From contig JADLGW010000028.1 of NCBI GenBank assembly GCA_020849105.1, positions 124,001 through 188,000 of the forward strand: DNA of 64,000 nucleotides. Reading direction: 5' to 3'. Every line of letters starts with the position of its first letter. The stretch's first letter is position 1. Positions 24,425 through 33,545 of this stretch are shown here, piece after piece. Both the position numbers and the translations under genes were made by a program. This stretch comes from Phycisphaerales bacterium. Its GTDB lineage: Bacteria > Planctomycetota > Phycisphaerae > Phycisphaerales > UBA1924. A model generated the notes under the pieces. It was not told the DNA's origin and searched no databases. It worked only from the letters and a program-made list of their open reading frames with translations.

Positions 24425-26224
24425 CTAGCGGCCCGCGGCCCCGGCGATCATCGTCTCGATGCTCGTACCGGCCGGCGGTGTGATGCGGAACCGCTTCACC
24501 TGGCCGTTCACCGGCCCCATGATCGTGAACACGCCCTCCGGCGACATGTCCCACATCGCCTCGTTCGACTCCCACTGCGAGCCGGACCCCAGGTCGTACC
24601 GCGCCACGACCTCCCCATCGACGTAGATGTTCTGGAAGGGCTTCTCCGAGGCCGTCCAGAGCAGGTGCCTGCTGTCGGGCGTGAAGGACACCCGGCCGAT
24701 GCGGGTGTTGCTCGCCGGGATCAGGGTGCCGTCCACAAACAAGCCCATCGCCTTCGGGTTCTCCCGCGACGCCGCGAGGAACACGACGTGGGCGTTGTCG
24801 GGGCTGAACACGAAGTACCTTGCCTGCTGATCCGGGCCGCCCGCCGGGGCCGCCAGCGGCTCAACCAGCAGGCTGGGGTACTCGGTCTGGTCGACAACGG
24901 GCCGTTCCTGGTTGATCTGCCCGTGGACAAAGGCGCGGCGCGTGCCGTCCGGGCTGAAGGCCGGCCCCTTGACCGCCCGCAGCCCGCCCAGCATCTCATC
25001 GCCCATCACCAGCGCCAGGTCGTTCAGGTTCTGCCCCTGGATGAACGCGGCCTTGCAGTCCGGCCCGTAGAAGAACGGCTTCAGCGGCATCATCGCCGCG
25101 CCCTGCATGACGTCCGCGTTGTTGAACACCGCGTGCAACTGCCCGTCCATCAGTCCGACGTACACCAGTCTTGATGAATCCGGCGCGAACGCGAGGTCGG
25201 TGATGTTCTGAAACTCCGGCCCGTTCTGCCCGTCGAGGATCACGTACCGGGTGCGCTCCGGGCTCTGGCACAGCGCGGCGTAGTGCTTCCCGTCCGGGCT
25301 CCACACCACGGCATCGATCAGGGCCGCGCCGCCGGCGGCGGTTCCGTCGATGAACAGTTGCTGGTACTGGTTCCCCATGTCGCCGACCGCAGCGAGCCGC
25401 TGCCCGAGCGGGTCCGGGTAGACACCGCTGACCCGCAGCGCCGTGAACACCGGCGCTCCGTCCAGCAGAAGCGTCTGTTTCAGGGTCTGCGGGTCAACCT
25501 GGACCGTGGTCAGCGCGCCCGCCGACGCGAACTCCGGGCGCACGCCGCTGTAGGCCGCGGGGTTCCCGTCCACGATGAGGGTGTGCCTGTCGGGATCGCC
25601 AAGGTCCGTCGCGACGTAGGCGTAATGCCCGTCGCCCGGGCTGAACACCGGCAGCGGCTGGAGGTAGGACGCGCCCAACGGCGTCCCGTCCATGACCAGG
25701 CGGAAGCCCTGATCGCCCCTATCCGGCTTGCGCACAAAGTACACATGCTTGCCGCCCGGCGAGAACCGGAGGTGGCAGAGACCACCCGGCCCCAGCGGCT
25801 CGCGGTGGAACTCCTTCCCATCCACAACGATCACGGCATCGCCCCCGATCCGGCAGGCATAGGCGTACCGCGAGCCGTCCGCGCTGAACACCACCGTGTC
25901 CTCGCGGTGCAGGTTCAGGATCCGCCGGGCCTCATCCAGCACGCTGATGTCGTTGATCTCGGGCGGCAGGCTCACGTCCACGAACGCCGCGCTGAGCAGT
26001 TCGTCGAACGCGGGCCCCTCCACACCGTCCACGATCACGACGCCGCCGTCCGCCCTTGCCACCAGGCTCGCCAGCCGCTGGCCCCTGGGCGAGACAACGT
26101 GGCCGGTGTAGAAGTTGTCCAGCAGCGGACCCAGCACCTGTTCCTCCACATGGGGCTGGGCCCAAACCGCCTGGGGAACGAGCAGCACGGGCACGATCCA
26201 TCCGGCAAGGCGGAGACGATTCAT
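24425..26224 (-). CDS. Secreted beta-propeller (WD40/PD40-like) protein
   Basis: 599 residues with an N-terminal signal peptide (MNRLRLAGW, then a Val/Leu core and an AVWA cleavage site near 22). The mature part is a string of short repeats of about 40-50 residues built on two motifs: VFSPDG or similar (VFSADGSRYAYA, VWSPDGKHYAAL, AFSPDGTRRAFV, VFSPDNAHVVFL) and VxVDGxxx (IVVDGKEFH, LIVDGNPAA, LFIDGTAAG, LFVDGTLIP). That suggests 6-8 blades of the TolB/PD40 type. No enzymatic residues are evident. It is the last gene of a minus-strand run that includes asd, but a functional link is doubtful. It is probably periplasmic or surface-located. Confidence 0.75.
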   Translation of the reverse strand: MNRLRLAGWIVPVLLVPQAVWAQPHVEEQVLGPLLDNFYTGHVVSPRGQRLASLVARADGGVVIVDGVEGPAFDELLSAAFVDVSLPPEINDISVLDEARRILNLHREDTVVFSADGSRYAYACRIGGDAVIVVDGKEFHREPLGPGGLCHLRFSPGGKHVYFVRKPDRGDQGFRLVMDGTPLGASYLQPLPVFSPGDGHYAYVATDLGDPDRHTLIVDGNPAAYSGVRPEFASAGALTTVQVDPQTLKQTLLLDGAPVFTALRVSGVYPDPLGQRLAAVGDMGNQYQQLFIDGTAAGGAALIDAVVWSPDGKHYAALCQSPERTRYVILDGQNGPEFQNITDLAFAPDSSRLVYVGLMDGQLHAVFNNADVMQGAAMMPLKPFFYGPDCKAAFIQGQNLNDLALVMGDEMLGGLRAVKGPAFSPDGTRRAFVHGQINQERPVVDQTEYPSLLVEPLAAPAGGPDQQARYFVFSPDNAHVVFLAASRENPKAMGLFVDGTLIPASNTRIGRVSFTPDSRHLLWTASEKPFQNIYVDGEVVARYDLGSGSQWESNEAMWDMSPEGVFTIMGPVNGQVKRFRITPPAGTSIETMIAGAAGR

Positions 26225-26248
26225 GATGCGCCTTTCAACGTCAAGCAC

Positions 26249-27274
26249 TCACACCCCCAGCAGCCGCTCGGCGATCTTCACCGCCGTGAGCGACGCCCCG
26301 ATGCGCAGTTGATCGCCCGAGACGAGCAGGTTGTAGCCCAGCCCGTTCGGCTGGGTGTCATCGGGACGAACGCGCCCGACGAGCACCTCGTCACCGCCCG
26401 TCGCCCTGAGGGGCGTCGGGAACCTGTTGCCGGCCCGGTCGTCAAGAACCCGGATCGCGCGCCCCGCGGCCAGCGCCGCACGCACCTGCGCCTCCGTCGC
26501 GGTGCGGCGCAGGGTCACGGTGATCGACTCGGTATGCCCGCGAAGGACACCGACGCGGACGCATGTGGCGTTCACCCGGACCGATGCGTCGCGCCAGATG
26601 CGGCGGGTTTCGGAGGCCATCTTCGCCTCCTCCCCGTTGGAGCCGGTCGCGCCGTCGATCGCCGAATCGTGGGAGAAAACGTTGAATGCGCAGGGTTCCT
26701 TGAACACCCGCGGCTCCGCCCTGCCGCCGCCGAGCACGGTCCGCGTCTGTTCTTCCAGTTCCGCCATGGCCGCGGCGCCGGCGCCCGACGCCGCCTGATA
26801 GGTGGAGACGACGATCCGCTCGATGCCGAAGGCGCGGTGCAGCGGGTCCAGCGGGAGCAGCAGCACAATCGTCGAGCAGTTGGGGACCGCCACAACACCG
26901 GGCCGCGCCCGCAGCGGCGTCAACAGGTCGCCGTTGATCTCGGGGATCACCAGGGGGCAGGCCGGGTCGGCCCGGTGGGCCGAGGACTTGTCGATGACGA
27001 CCGCACCGGCGGCGACGGCGCACGGAGCGAACGCGCGGGCCGTGTCCGCCCCCGCGGCGAAGAACGCCAGGTCGATGCCCTCGAACGACCGCTGCCCAAG
27101 TTCCTCGACCGGGCGCGGCGTTCCGCGGTCGTTGACCGTGCTGCCGGCCGATCGCGCGGAGGCGAGCGCTCGCAGCACCCCGTGCGGGAACCGCCGCTGC
27201 TCCAGGATCGCCAGGCACTCGCGCCCGACCGCCCCGGTCGCCCCGACAATCGCGATGTTCGGCTGTGTTCGCAC
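26249..27274 (-). CDS. asd: Aspartate-semialdehyde dehydrogenase
   Basis: 341 residues from a GTG start. The enzyme reduces aspartyl phosphate to aspartate semialdehyde for lysine, diaminopimelate, threonine and methionine synthesis. The NADP-binding loop IAIVGATGAVGRECL lies at about 7-21. The catalytic Cys is in VPNCSTIVLLLPL, and the substrate-binding/base region is VRVGVLRGHTESITV with its His. QAASGAGAAAM corresponds to the conserved SG(A/T)G segment. Upstream in-frame codons extend into the polyprenyl synthase gene and were left out. It is part of a minus-strand run with methyltransferase and polyprenyl synthase genes; it supplies precursors relevant to peptidoglycan. Confidence 0.93.
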   Translation of the reverse strand: MRTQPNIAIVGATGAVGRECLAILEQRRFPHGVLRALASARSAGSTVNDRGTPRPVEELGQRSFEGIDLAFFAAGADTARAFAPCAVAAGAVVIDKSSAHRADPACPLVIPEINGDLLTPLRARPGVVAVPNCSTIVLLLPLDPLHRAFGIERIVVSTYQAASGAGAAAMAELEEQTRTVLGGGRAEPRVFKEPCAFNVFSHDSAIDGATGSNGEEAKMASETRRIWRDASVRVNATCVRVGVLRGHTESITVTLRRTATEAQVRAALAAGRAIRVLDDRAGNRFPTPLRATGGDEVLVGRVRPDDTQPNGLGYNLLVSGDQLRIGASLTAVKIAERLLGV

Positions 27275-27302
27275 GGCGTGCAGGGTAGGTCGGCGGACCG
27301 GC

Positions 27303-28325
27303 TCAGTGGTTCCGATCCACCGCGGCGTCGGCGAGCGAACGCAAGAACTCGCGCGCCGGTGATTCGGCGAGCGCATCCAGTTCCCGCTTGCCCTGTTCCA
27401 CCAGCGACCGGGCCACGCCGCGCGCGTATTCCAGCGACCCGCTGGCCTCCAGTGCCTCGCGCACGTCTCGTTGGCCGCCGCCGCACGCGGAATCCTCGAG
27501 CAACAGGAGCGTGCGCCCCCGCTGCCGCGGCGTGACGGCCGCCAGGTGGTGGATCAGCGGGAGCGTGAGTTTCCCCTTCTCCAGGTCCTTTCCGAGGCTC
27601 TTGCCGACGACCGCCTCGCGCCCGGCGATGTCCAGCACGTCGTCCTGTATCTGGAACGCCACGCCGACGCGCGAGCCGAACGTCTCCATGCGACGGCAGG
27701 CCGCTGTGTCCGCACCCGAGCACCACGCGCCCAGCCGGCACGCCGCCCCGACCAGGGCCGCGGTCTTCCGCTCAACGATCTCGAAGTACGTCGGCTCGTC
27801 CAGCGAATGGTCGCCGCGGTGCCAGAGTTGCAGCAGTTCACCCGCGGCCATGGACATGCTGACCTGCCCGATCAGCAGTGCCGCGGCCTGGGCATCCAGT
27901 TGCGAGCACAGGTGATAGGCGGAAGCGATCAGGTAGTCCCCCAGGATGACCGCGGCCTCGTTCCCGTGCAGGCGGTTGACCGTCGCGCCCCGCCGCCGCG
28001 TGTCGGCGTCATCCAGCACGTCGTCGTGAACGAGGGTCGCCATGTGGACCATCTCGCAGACCGCCGCGACCGTGACGTGGCCCTCGCCCAGCCCGGGGCG
28101 GTGGCCGTCCTGCCCCGCCTCCGGGGGCTCCGTGCACGCCAGCCCCGCGGCAAGGCTCAGCGTGGGCCGCAGCATCTTCCCGCGGTAGTGCTCGACATGG
28201 TTGACCAGGCGCTGAACGGGCGGCAGGTCGCAGCGCAGTTGGGCATCAAATCGCACGCGGACCCGCGCGAGCGCCCCCTCGATCTGTTCCTGGACGGCCT
28301 GATGGATGGACGGTGCGGTCGGCAC
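27303..28325 (-). CDS. Polyprenyl (octaprenyl-type) diphosphate synthase
   Basis: 340 residues, all-alpha trans-prenyltransferase. The first Asp-rich motif is DDVLDDADTRRR at about 101-112 (DDxxD type) and the second QDDVLD near 227-233. GKMLRPTLSLAAG precedes them and KTAALVGAACRLGA, GKDLEKGKLTLPLI follow, all standard. It condenses isopentenyl diphosphate onto allylic primers, probably making the quinone side chain; MqnD-type menaquinone synthesis is encoded 4 kb away. Product chain length cannot be read safely. An insertion of about 20 residues near 65-83 is unusual. Confidence 0.9.
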   Translation of the reverse strand: MPTAPSIHQAVQEQIEGALARVRVRFDAQLRCDLPPVQRLVNHVEHYRGKMLRPTLSLAAGLACTEPPEAGQDGHRPGLGEGHVTVAAVCEMVHMATLVHDDVLDDADTRRRGATVNRLHGNEAAVILGDYLIASAYHLCSQLDAQAAALLIGQVSMSMAAGELLQLWHRGDHSLDEPTYFEIVERKTAALVGAACRLGAWCSGADTAACRRMETFGSRVGVAFQIQDDVLDIAGREAVVGKSLGKDLEKGKLTLPLIHHLAAVTPRQRGRTLLLLEDSACGGGQRDVREALEASGSLEYARGVARSLVEQGKRELDALAESPAREFLRSLADAAVDRNH

Positions 28326-28366
28326 GCCGCAACTCTATTCGGCAGCCGGGGCGTCCGCGCCGGGGT

Positions 28367-29203
28367 TCATTCTAGGGCCGCGATATAGGAAATGAACGCG
28401 GGGCACTGCTCCGCGTGCTCGGCCGGGGTGAAGTTGCCGTCGCCTTCGCCGTCCTTGTCCTCGCCCTCCCAGTAGACGATGGTGCGTGCGAACCCGGCGT
28501 CGGCCAGGGCGTCGCGGACCTCCGGGATTGTCCACAACCGCCACTCATAGGTGAACGATCGGCGCTGGCGGGAGCCGTCGCGCATCCGGAAGTGGATATG
28601 GGCCGTCATCCGGTTGGTCACCGGGTCGAACTTCGCCTGGTCCCAGATGTAGGTGAACCCCCGCTCCTTCCCGCCGATCACGCGACGATCGCGCTGCTCC
28701 TTCATCGATTCCCAGCCGCCGTAGATATCGAGGATGAACACGCCACCCACCGCCAGCGCGGCACGAACCCCGCGGAAGTACCGCAGCAGGTCCGCCCGCG
28801 TCGTGAACACCCACCAACTGAAGTTGCCCGCCATGACCACGTCCGCCCCGCGGCCGCGCGGGCCCGGCTTCAGGACGTTTCGCTCCAGCAGGGTCACGCG
28901 CCCGCGCTGGTCCGGCGTCAGCCGGGCCAGGTTGTGCCCGATCCCCCAGTCCAGCGTCGGGCGGGACAGGTCGACGCCGACCGCCGTCCGGTCGCGGCCG
29001 GACTTGACCCACGCGCAGCACACCGCCGCGGTGCCGCAGAAGTCCTCGCGGAGCCGGAGCGCCCGCCTGTTCCGGAGTCTCCGGAACTCCGCCGAAATGA
29101 ACGCGACCTCGGCCGCGGGCTCCTGTACAGCCCGCTGGTACAGCATGTGCCGGTCGGCCCGGGCGGCCATGGAATCGGTCTTTCGGGGTGGTTTCCGGGG
29201 CAT
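28367..29203 (-). CDS. Class I SAM-dependent methyltransferase, substrate unknown
   Basis: 278 residues. The Rossmann SAM pocket begins at LREDFCGTAAVCCAWV (about 51-66, with a GTA-type glycine loop), then GVDLSRPTLDWG supplies the acidic ribose contact. DVVMAGNFSWWVF and GGVFILDIYGG form the later strands. A C-terminal half rich in Arg and aromatic residues (FTYIWDQAKFDP, RSFTYEWRLWT) probably recognises the substrate. I cannot assign the substrate. It starts the minus-strand run methyltransferase, polyprenyl synthase, asd, propeller, with a 41-nt gap to the next gene, and diverges from the UDP-glucose dehydrogenase gene. Confidence 0.75.
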   Translation of the reverse strand: MPRKPPRKTDSMAARADRHMLYQRAVQEPAAEVAFISAEFRRLRNRRALRLREDFCGTAAVCCAWVKSGRDRTAVGVDLSRPTLDWGIGHNLARLTPDQRGRVTLLERNVLKPGPRGRGADVVMAGNFSWWVFTTRADLLRYFRGVRAALAVGGVFILDIYGGWESMKEQRDRRVIGGKERGFTYIWDQAKFDPVTNRMTAHIHFRMRDGSRQRRSFTYEWRLWTIPEVRDALADAGFARTIVYWEGEDKDGEGDGNFTPAEHAEQCPAFISYIAALE

Positions 29204-29267
29204 GGGCGAGAGAGGGCGGGGAGTGTAGCGGCACCCGGAGTGAACCCGGACCCCGCGCGGCTCGATC

Positions 29268-29273
29268 TATACT
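29268..29273 (+). promoter_or_regulatory. Possible -10 element of the UDP-glucose dehydrogenase gene
   Basis: TATACT, 46 nt before the ATG in a divergent gap where a promoter is expected. No good -35 hexamer lies at the right distance, so this is a weak call. Confidence 0.3.
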
Positions 29274-29318
29274 TGGCCCCTTCACCCCCACTCCCCTGAG
29301 GCTGGAAAGGACGGATTG

Positions 29319-30668
29319 ATGCGGCTGACCATGGTGGGCACCGGCTACGTCGGGCTCGTAACGGGTGTGTGCTTCTCGAACACGGGCAATGACGTCACCT
29401 GCCTGGACGTGGACCCGGCCAAGATCGACATGCTCGGGCGCGGCGAATGCCCGATCTACGAGCCGGGGCTGACGGACCTCATGCAGCGGAACGTGGAGGC
29501 CGGCCGCCTGCACTTCACGCTCGACAAGCAGCGGGCCTACCGCGACGCGGACATGATCTTCATCTGCGTCGGCACGCCCAGCGATGAGCGCGGGCACTCG
29601 GACCTGAGGTACGTCTTCGGGGCGGCGGATGACATCGCGGACGTGCTGAAATCTCTCGGGCCGAAGCAGAAGCCCAAGGTGATCGTGGTGAAGTCCACGG
29701 TGCCGGTGGGCACGACTCTGGAGGTGAAGAAGCGCATCCGTGACCGGGTCGGGCCCGGTATCCCCTTCGGTGTCGCCGACAACCCGGAGTTCCTGAAGGA
29801 GGGGGCCGCGATCGACGACTTCAACAAGCCCGACCGCGTGGTCGTGGGCGTGGACGACGAGGCGGTGGGCAACGCCTTCCGCGACCTGTACGACCCGTTC
29901 GTCCGCAACGGGCACCCGATCTACATCATCGACATCCCGTCGGCGGAGATGGTCAAGTACGCCGCGAACAACTTCCTGGCGACCAAGATCAGTTTCATCA
30001 ACGAGATGGCGAACCTGTGCGAGGCGTACGGGGCCGACATCAACCGCGTGCGCGAGGGCATGTGCAGCGACAAGCGGATCGGTCACGCGTTCCTCTACCC
30101 CGGGTTGGGCTACGGAGGGTCGTGCTTCCCGAAGGACACGCTGGCGTGCATCATGATGGGTGAGCAGGCCGGGCTGCCCGTGCATGTGTCGAAGGCGGTG
30201 CACGAAACGAACCAGAAGCAGCGCGAGCGCTTCTGGGACAAGATCATGGGGCACTACAACGGCAAGGGCGGGGGCTTGCAGGGCAGGACGCTGGCCTTCT
30301 GGGGGATCGCGTTCAAGCCGAAGACCGATGACATCCGCGAGGCGCCGGCCCTCACGCTGATCCGAAAGTCCCTGGGCTACGGCGTGAACGTGCGGGCGTT
30401 TGACCCCGTGGCCGCCGAAAACGCTCGGAAGGAACTGGGGCCGGGCCCGCTGATCTGCGATGACATGTACGAGGCCGCGGCCGGCGCAGACGGGCTGGTC
30501 GTGTGCACGGACTGGGACGAGTTCAAGAGCCCCGACTTCGCGCGCCTGGGCGAGGCCATGAAGCAGCGCGTGGTCTTCGACGGGAGGAACCTCTACCGCG
30601 GCTCGGTCATGCGGCAGAGCGGGTTCACCTACTACTCCGTCGGCCGCGCGACCGTGAAGGCCGGCTGA
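29319..30668 (+). CDS. ugd: UDP-glucose 6-dehydrogenase
   Basis: 449 residues. It oxidises UDP-glucose to UDP-glucuronate with NAD, for exopolysaccharide or lipid modification. The N-terminal NAD motif is MVGTGYVGLVTGVCFS (about 5-20), followed by CLDVDPAKI and FICVGTPSDERGHSDL. The catalytic Cys lies in YGGSCFPKDT near residue 268, with KYAANNFLATKISFINEMANL as the linking helix. The C-terminal UDP-binding domain has FWGIAFKPKTDDIREAPAL. The ATG follows an AAAGGA site; a TTG one codon upstream is less likely. It converges on the asparagine synthetase gene. Confidence 0.94.
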   Translation: MRLTMVGTGYVGLVTGVCFSNTGNDVTCLDVDPAKIDMLGRGECPIYEPGLTDLMQRNVEAGRLHFTLDKQRAYRDADMIFICVGTPSDERGHSDLRYVFGAADDIADVLKSLGPKQKPKVIVVKSTVPVGTTLEVKKRIRDRVGPGIPFGVADNPEFLKEGAAIDDFNKPDRVVVGVDDEAVGNAFRDLYDPFVRNGHPIYIIDIPSAEMVKYAANNFLATKISFINEMANLCEAYGADINRVREGMCSDKRIGHAFLYPGLGYGGSCFPKDTLACIMMGEQAGLPVHVSKAVHETNQKQRERFWDKIMGHYNGKGGGLQGRTLAFWGIAFKPKTDDIREAPALTLIRKSLGYGVNVRAFDPVAAENARKELGPGPLICDDMYEAAAGADGLVVCTDWDEFKSPDFARLGEAMKQRVVFDGRNLYRGSVMRQSGFTYYSVGRATVKAG

Positions 30669-30671
30669 CCG

Positions 30672-32681
30672 TCAGATCCGCGCCAGCCATTTGGCCCAGA
30701 TCGACAGCACCAGCAGCATGTACAGCCGCCGCGCGTGGTCGCGCCCCTTCCACGGCCAGAGCGACTGTGTGCCCGCGTCGTCGTGCTCGCGGAGCATCCG
30801 CTTCACGAACGCCGTGTTGATCATCGGCCCCACGCCCAGCCGGTCCGGCCCGAACGGCTCCGGCCCGGTGAGGTGATCGAGCAGGAGTTGCCGCATCCCG
30901 CCGAAGTCCGACCGGAACCACTCCCCGATCGGGATCGCGAAGCCCTGCTTCGGCCGGTCCACGATCTCCGCCGGAAAGTACTTCCTCGCCACGTCGCGAA
31001 GCAGGCCCTTGCGGCGGCCGCCGGGCGTCATCACGGCGTGCGGCGTCGAGTTGGCCGCGTCCGCGAGGTCCGAATCGAGGAAGGGAGCGCGGGTCTCCAG
31101 CGCGACCGCCATCGACGCCGTGTCGGCCTTGGTCATCAGGTCGTAGGGCAGGTAGAAGGCCTGGTCGACGAAGCGAGCCTGGTCGGGCGTGGGGAACGAC
31201 GCGGCCAGACACGGGCCGGCGTCGCCGTGGACCCGCCGCATCTGCTCGGTGGGGAAGACGGCGAGCAGGTCGGTGTACCCGCGGTGGCGTGCCGCTGCGG
31301 CCAGCCTGGCGAGTTTGGCCGCCCTTGACCGCGGCTCGCGTCGCGGCAGGACAGCCGACGGGAAGAGACGGAGCGCCCAGCGGAACCGCCGGAGCGGCCG
31401 GCACGCCCCGTACCGCTCGTACCCGGAGAACATCTCATCCCCGCCGTCGCCGGTCAGCGCGACCGCCAGGTGTTCACGCGCCGCACCGCTCACCCAATAC
31501 GTCGGCAGCAGGGAACTGTCGCCGAACGGAAGCCCGAGAGTCTCGATAAGCGGGGGCAGGTCATCGGCCGGGCGCGGGGCGGCCTCGACCGTGGCGTGGT
31601 CGGACCCGACGACCCCCGCGGCGGACGCGGCGGCGCCGGACTCGTCGTACCGGGCGTCGGGCATCCTCACGCACAGCGTTCGGAGCGTGCCCGCTTCCTG
31701 ACGCGCGAAGAGTGCCACGAGGGAGGAATCGATCCCGCCGGAGAGGAAGCACCCCAGCGGCACGTCCGCCTCCAGGCGGCGCCGGATCGCGGTGCGCAGC
31801 GCGGCCTCAGCGGCGCCCGCGTTCAACGCCGGCCCGGGCTCCCCGAACGGGACTCGACGCACCCAGGGGTTGGTTTCGTTGCCGTCGCCGGCGCGATGAA
31901 CAATCCGCCCGGGCGCGACCGGGTCGACATGGAGCAGCCGCATCGGCCCGCCGTGCCCGAAGGTCAGCCATTCGACCGTCAGCGCCGGCCAGTCCGCCGG
32001 GCGGTCGTCGCCCGGCCGCAGCGGAAGTCGCAGGAGCGCACCGGCTGTGCTGGCGAAGGCGGTCACGCCGCCCGGTGAGTCCAGGGTGTACAGCGGCTTC
32101 TCGCCGAAACGGTCGCGCACAAGGTGCAGCCCCCCGGCCGCGCCGTCCCACACGCCCACCGCGAACATCGCTTCGAGGCGGCGCGGCAGGGCCGCGCCCC
32201 ACTCCGCCCATCCGTGCAGCAGCACCTCCGTATCGCTGTGGTCCGTGGTGAACTCGTGACCCGCGGCCCGGAGTTCGCGGCGCAGGTCGCGATGGTTGTA
32301 GATGCAGCCGTTGAAGACCACGGCGATGGTGGTCTTGCCCAGCGCGGCGCAGCGCGGGCAGGGGCGGAGCGATCCGGGTAGGTCGGCTCTCCGAGCCGAC
32401 CCATCACCACTGTCGGCTCGGAGAGCCGACCTACCCAGCACCATCGGCTGCGCGCCGCCCGCGTGGTCGATGATCGACAGCCGGCGGTGCACCAGCGCCA
32501 CGTCCACCACCGTCCCGTCGGGCCGTGTCGCCCGGTGTCGGAACCGCCCCGCCCCATCCGGCCCGCGGTGCCTGATCGACTCGTCGAGCAGGTCGATCCA
32601 CGCCTCCGGGATTGCCATGTGCGGCGGGGGCGTGGCCTGCCCCGGCTGGTGAACCCTCAGGATGCCCGCGATGCCGCACAC
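30672..32681 (-). CDS. asnB: Asparagine synthetase (glutamine-hydrolysing) with in-frame palindromic insertion
   Basis: 669 residues from a GTG start that places the nucleophile Cys at position 2 (MCGIAGILR). The glutaminase domain (to about 260) has HRGPDGAG, RRLSIIDHAGGAQPM, VVFNGCIYNH and STDHSDTEVL-like motifs. The synthetase domain has the PP-loop CFLSGGIDSSLVA and LTGDGGDEMFSGYERY. It makes asparagine or, as in many sugar clusters, an amidated cell-surface product. Residues about 82-102 (LGRSALRAD...ARRADLP) are encoded by the palindrome at 32376-32436 and interrupt the glutaminase fold between two conserved strands. An extended upstream frame to 33500 is spurious. Confidence 0.88.
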   Translation of the reverse strand: MCGIAGILRVHQPGQATPPPHMAIPEAWIDLLDESIRHRGPDGAGRFRHRATRPDGTVVDVALVHRRLSIIDHAGGAQPMVLGRSALRADSGDGSARRADLPGSLRPCPRCAALGKTTIAVVFNGCIYNHRDLRRELRAAGHEFTTDHSDTEVLLHGWAEWGAALPRRLEAMFAVGVWDGAAGGLHLVRDRFGEKPLYTLDSPGGVTAFASTAGALLRLPLRPGDDRPADWPALTVEWLTFGHGGPMRLLHVDPVAPGRIVHRAGDGNETNPWVRRVPFGEPGPALNAGAAEAALRTAIRRRLEADVPLGCFLSGGIDSSLVALFARQEAGTLRTLCVRMPDARYDESGAAASAAGVVGSDHATVEAAPRPADDLPPLIETLGLPFGDSSLLPTYWVSGAAREHLAVALTGDGGDEMFSGYERYGACRPLRRFRWALRLFPSAVLPRREPRSRAAKLARLAAAARHRGYTDLLAVFPTEQMRRVHGDAGPCLAASFPTPDQARFVDQAFYLPYDLMTKADTASMAVALETRAPFLDSDLADAANSTPHAVMTPGGRRKGLLRDVARKYFPAEIVDRPKQGFAIPIGEWFRSDFGGMRQLLLDHLTGPEPFGPDRLGVGPMINTAFVKRMLREHDDAGTQSLWPWKGRDHARRLYMLLVLSIWAKWLARI
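32376..32436 (-). repeat. Palindromic element inside asnB, translated in frame
   Basis: Two perfect 25-bp inverted arms (32376-32400 and 32412-32436) around an 11-nt spacer. The core is gtaggtcggctctccgagcc. On the coding strand it reads LGRSALRAD, spacer residues, then SARRADLP. A near-copy in the same orientation and frame lies in metH (56281-56338). Confidence 0.85.
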
Positions 32682-32770
32682 GCCCGCCGAGCATACGGGC
32701 GGTGGGTTGCCGGGGTTTGCGGCGGGGCGGTAGGCTGCCCCTCGCACAGGCGGGACGCCCGTGCCGCGCC

Positions 32771-32794
32771 CCGCCACGGAGTGGCGGGCTACCC
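32771..32794. repeat. Half copy of the CCGCCACGGAG palindromic repeat
   Basis: The 24 bases match the right half of the repeat at 14717-14767 exactly (core ccgccacggagtggcgg). It lies in the divergent gap between asnB and the YhhQ-type gene, 11 nt before the latter's ATG, so it may sit in that gene's leader. Confidence 0.65.
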
Positions 32795-32804
32795 GGGAAC
32801 ACAC

Positions 32805-33545
32805 ATGCCCACGGCCCCCGCCCGCTTCGACGCCGCCACCCTGCTCTACCTGTGGCTCAGCGGCGTCTTCGTCACATGCCTGCTTGTCGCCGACATTACG
32901 GGCGGAAAATTCTTCCACCTCGACCTGTTCACGGTGCACCTGCCCTGGGTCGGGGAGTACCCGTTCGTGACCCACTCCGTCGGGATGATGTCCTTCCCCG
33001 TGACGTTCCTGCTCACGGACCTGGTGAACGAGTACTACGGCAAGCGGGGGGCACGCCGCATGACCTTCCTCGGGCTCGGGTGCGCGCTCCTTGCCTTCCT
33101 CCTGATCCTGGCCGCCCGAAAGATCCCCGTGGACACGAGGGACTCGCCGCTCTCGCAGGACTCGTTCGACACGGTGTTCGGCATGTCGAACCGCCTGTAC
33201 GTCGCGTCGCTCACGGCGTACCTCATCGGGCAACTGTGCGATATCTGGCTCTTCGGCGCCTTCAAGCGCTGGACCGGCGGGCGCATGGTGTGGCTCCGGG
33301 CCACCGGTTCCACCGTGGTCTCGCAGGCCGTGGACAGTTTTCTCATCACGTCGATCCTCTTCTACGGCCTCGAGCGCGCCGACGGCAGCGTCGCCACATG
33401 GGGCGACATCATCCGGATCGCGGTCACCGGCTACATCCTGAAGTTCGTCATCGCGATCGCGCTCACGCCGCTGGTCTACCTCGGGCGCTGGCTCATCCAC
33501 ACGCGCCTGGGCATGACCCCGATGCCGGCCGAGCCGCGCATCTAA
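32805..33545 (+). CDS. Queuosine precursor transporter, YhhQ/VUT1 family
   Basis: 246 residues with about six membrane helices. Family features include the acidic VADITGGKFF segment in helix 1, FPVTFLLTDLVNEYYGKRGARRM (LTDLxxEYYG is a hallmark), FGMSNRLYVASLTAYLIGQLCDIWLF, and SQAVDSFLITSILFYG. YhhQ proteins import queuosine precursors (preQ0/preQ1) for tRNA modification. No queuosine synthesis gene is nearby. The start is chosen after the half repeat in the leader. The 3' end overlaps the convergent membrane-protein gene by 4 nt. Confidence 0.87.
   Translation: MPTAPARFDAATLLYLWLSGVFVTCLLVADITGGKFFHLDLFTVHLPWVGEYPFVTHSVGMMSFPVTFLLTDLVNEYYGKRGARRMTFLGLGCALLAFLLILAARKIPVDTRDSPLSQDSFDTVFGMSNRLYVASLTAYLIGQLCDIWLFGAFKRWTGGRMVWLRATGSTVVSQAVDSFLITSILFYGLERADGSVATWGDIIRIAVTGYILKFVIAIALTPLVYLGRWLIHTRLGMTPMPAEPRI

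Noticed and set aside
32376-32436. Rho-independent terminator inside asnB
   Set aside because: The stem is strong but no T tract follows in either direction, and the frame continues into conserved synthetase sequence.
32682-33500. N-terminal extension of the asparagine synthetase frame
   Set aside because: It would overlap the YhhQ-type gene and move the catalytic Cys from position 2; the GTG at 32681 gives MCGIAG, the required start.
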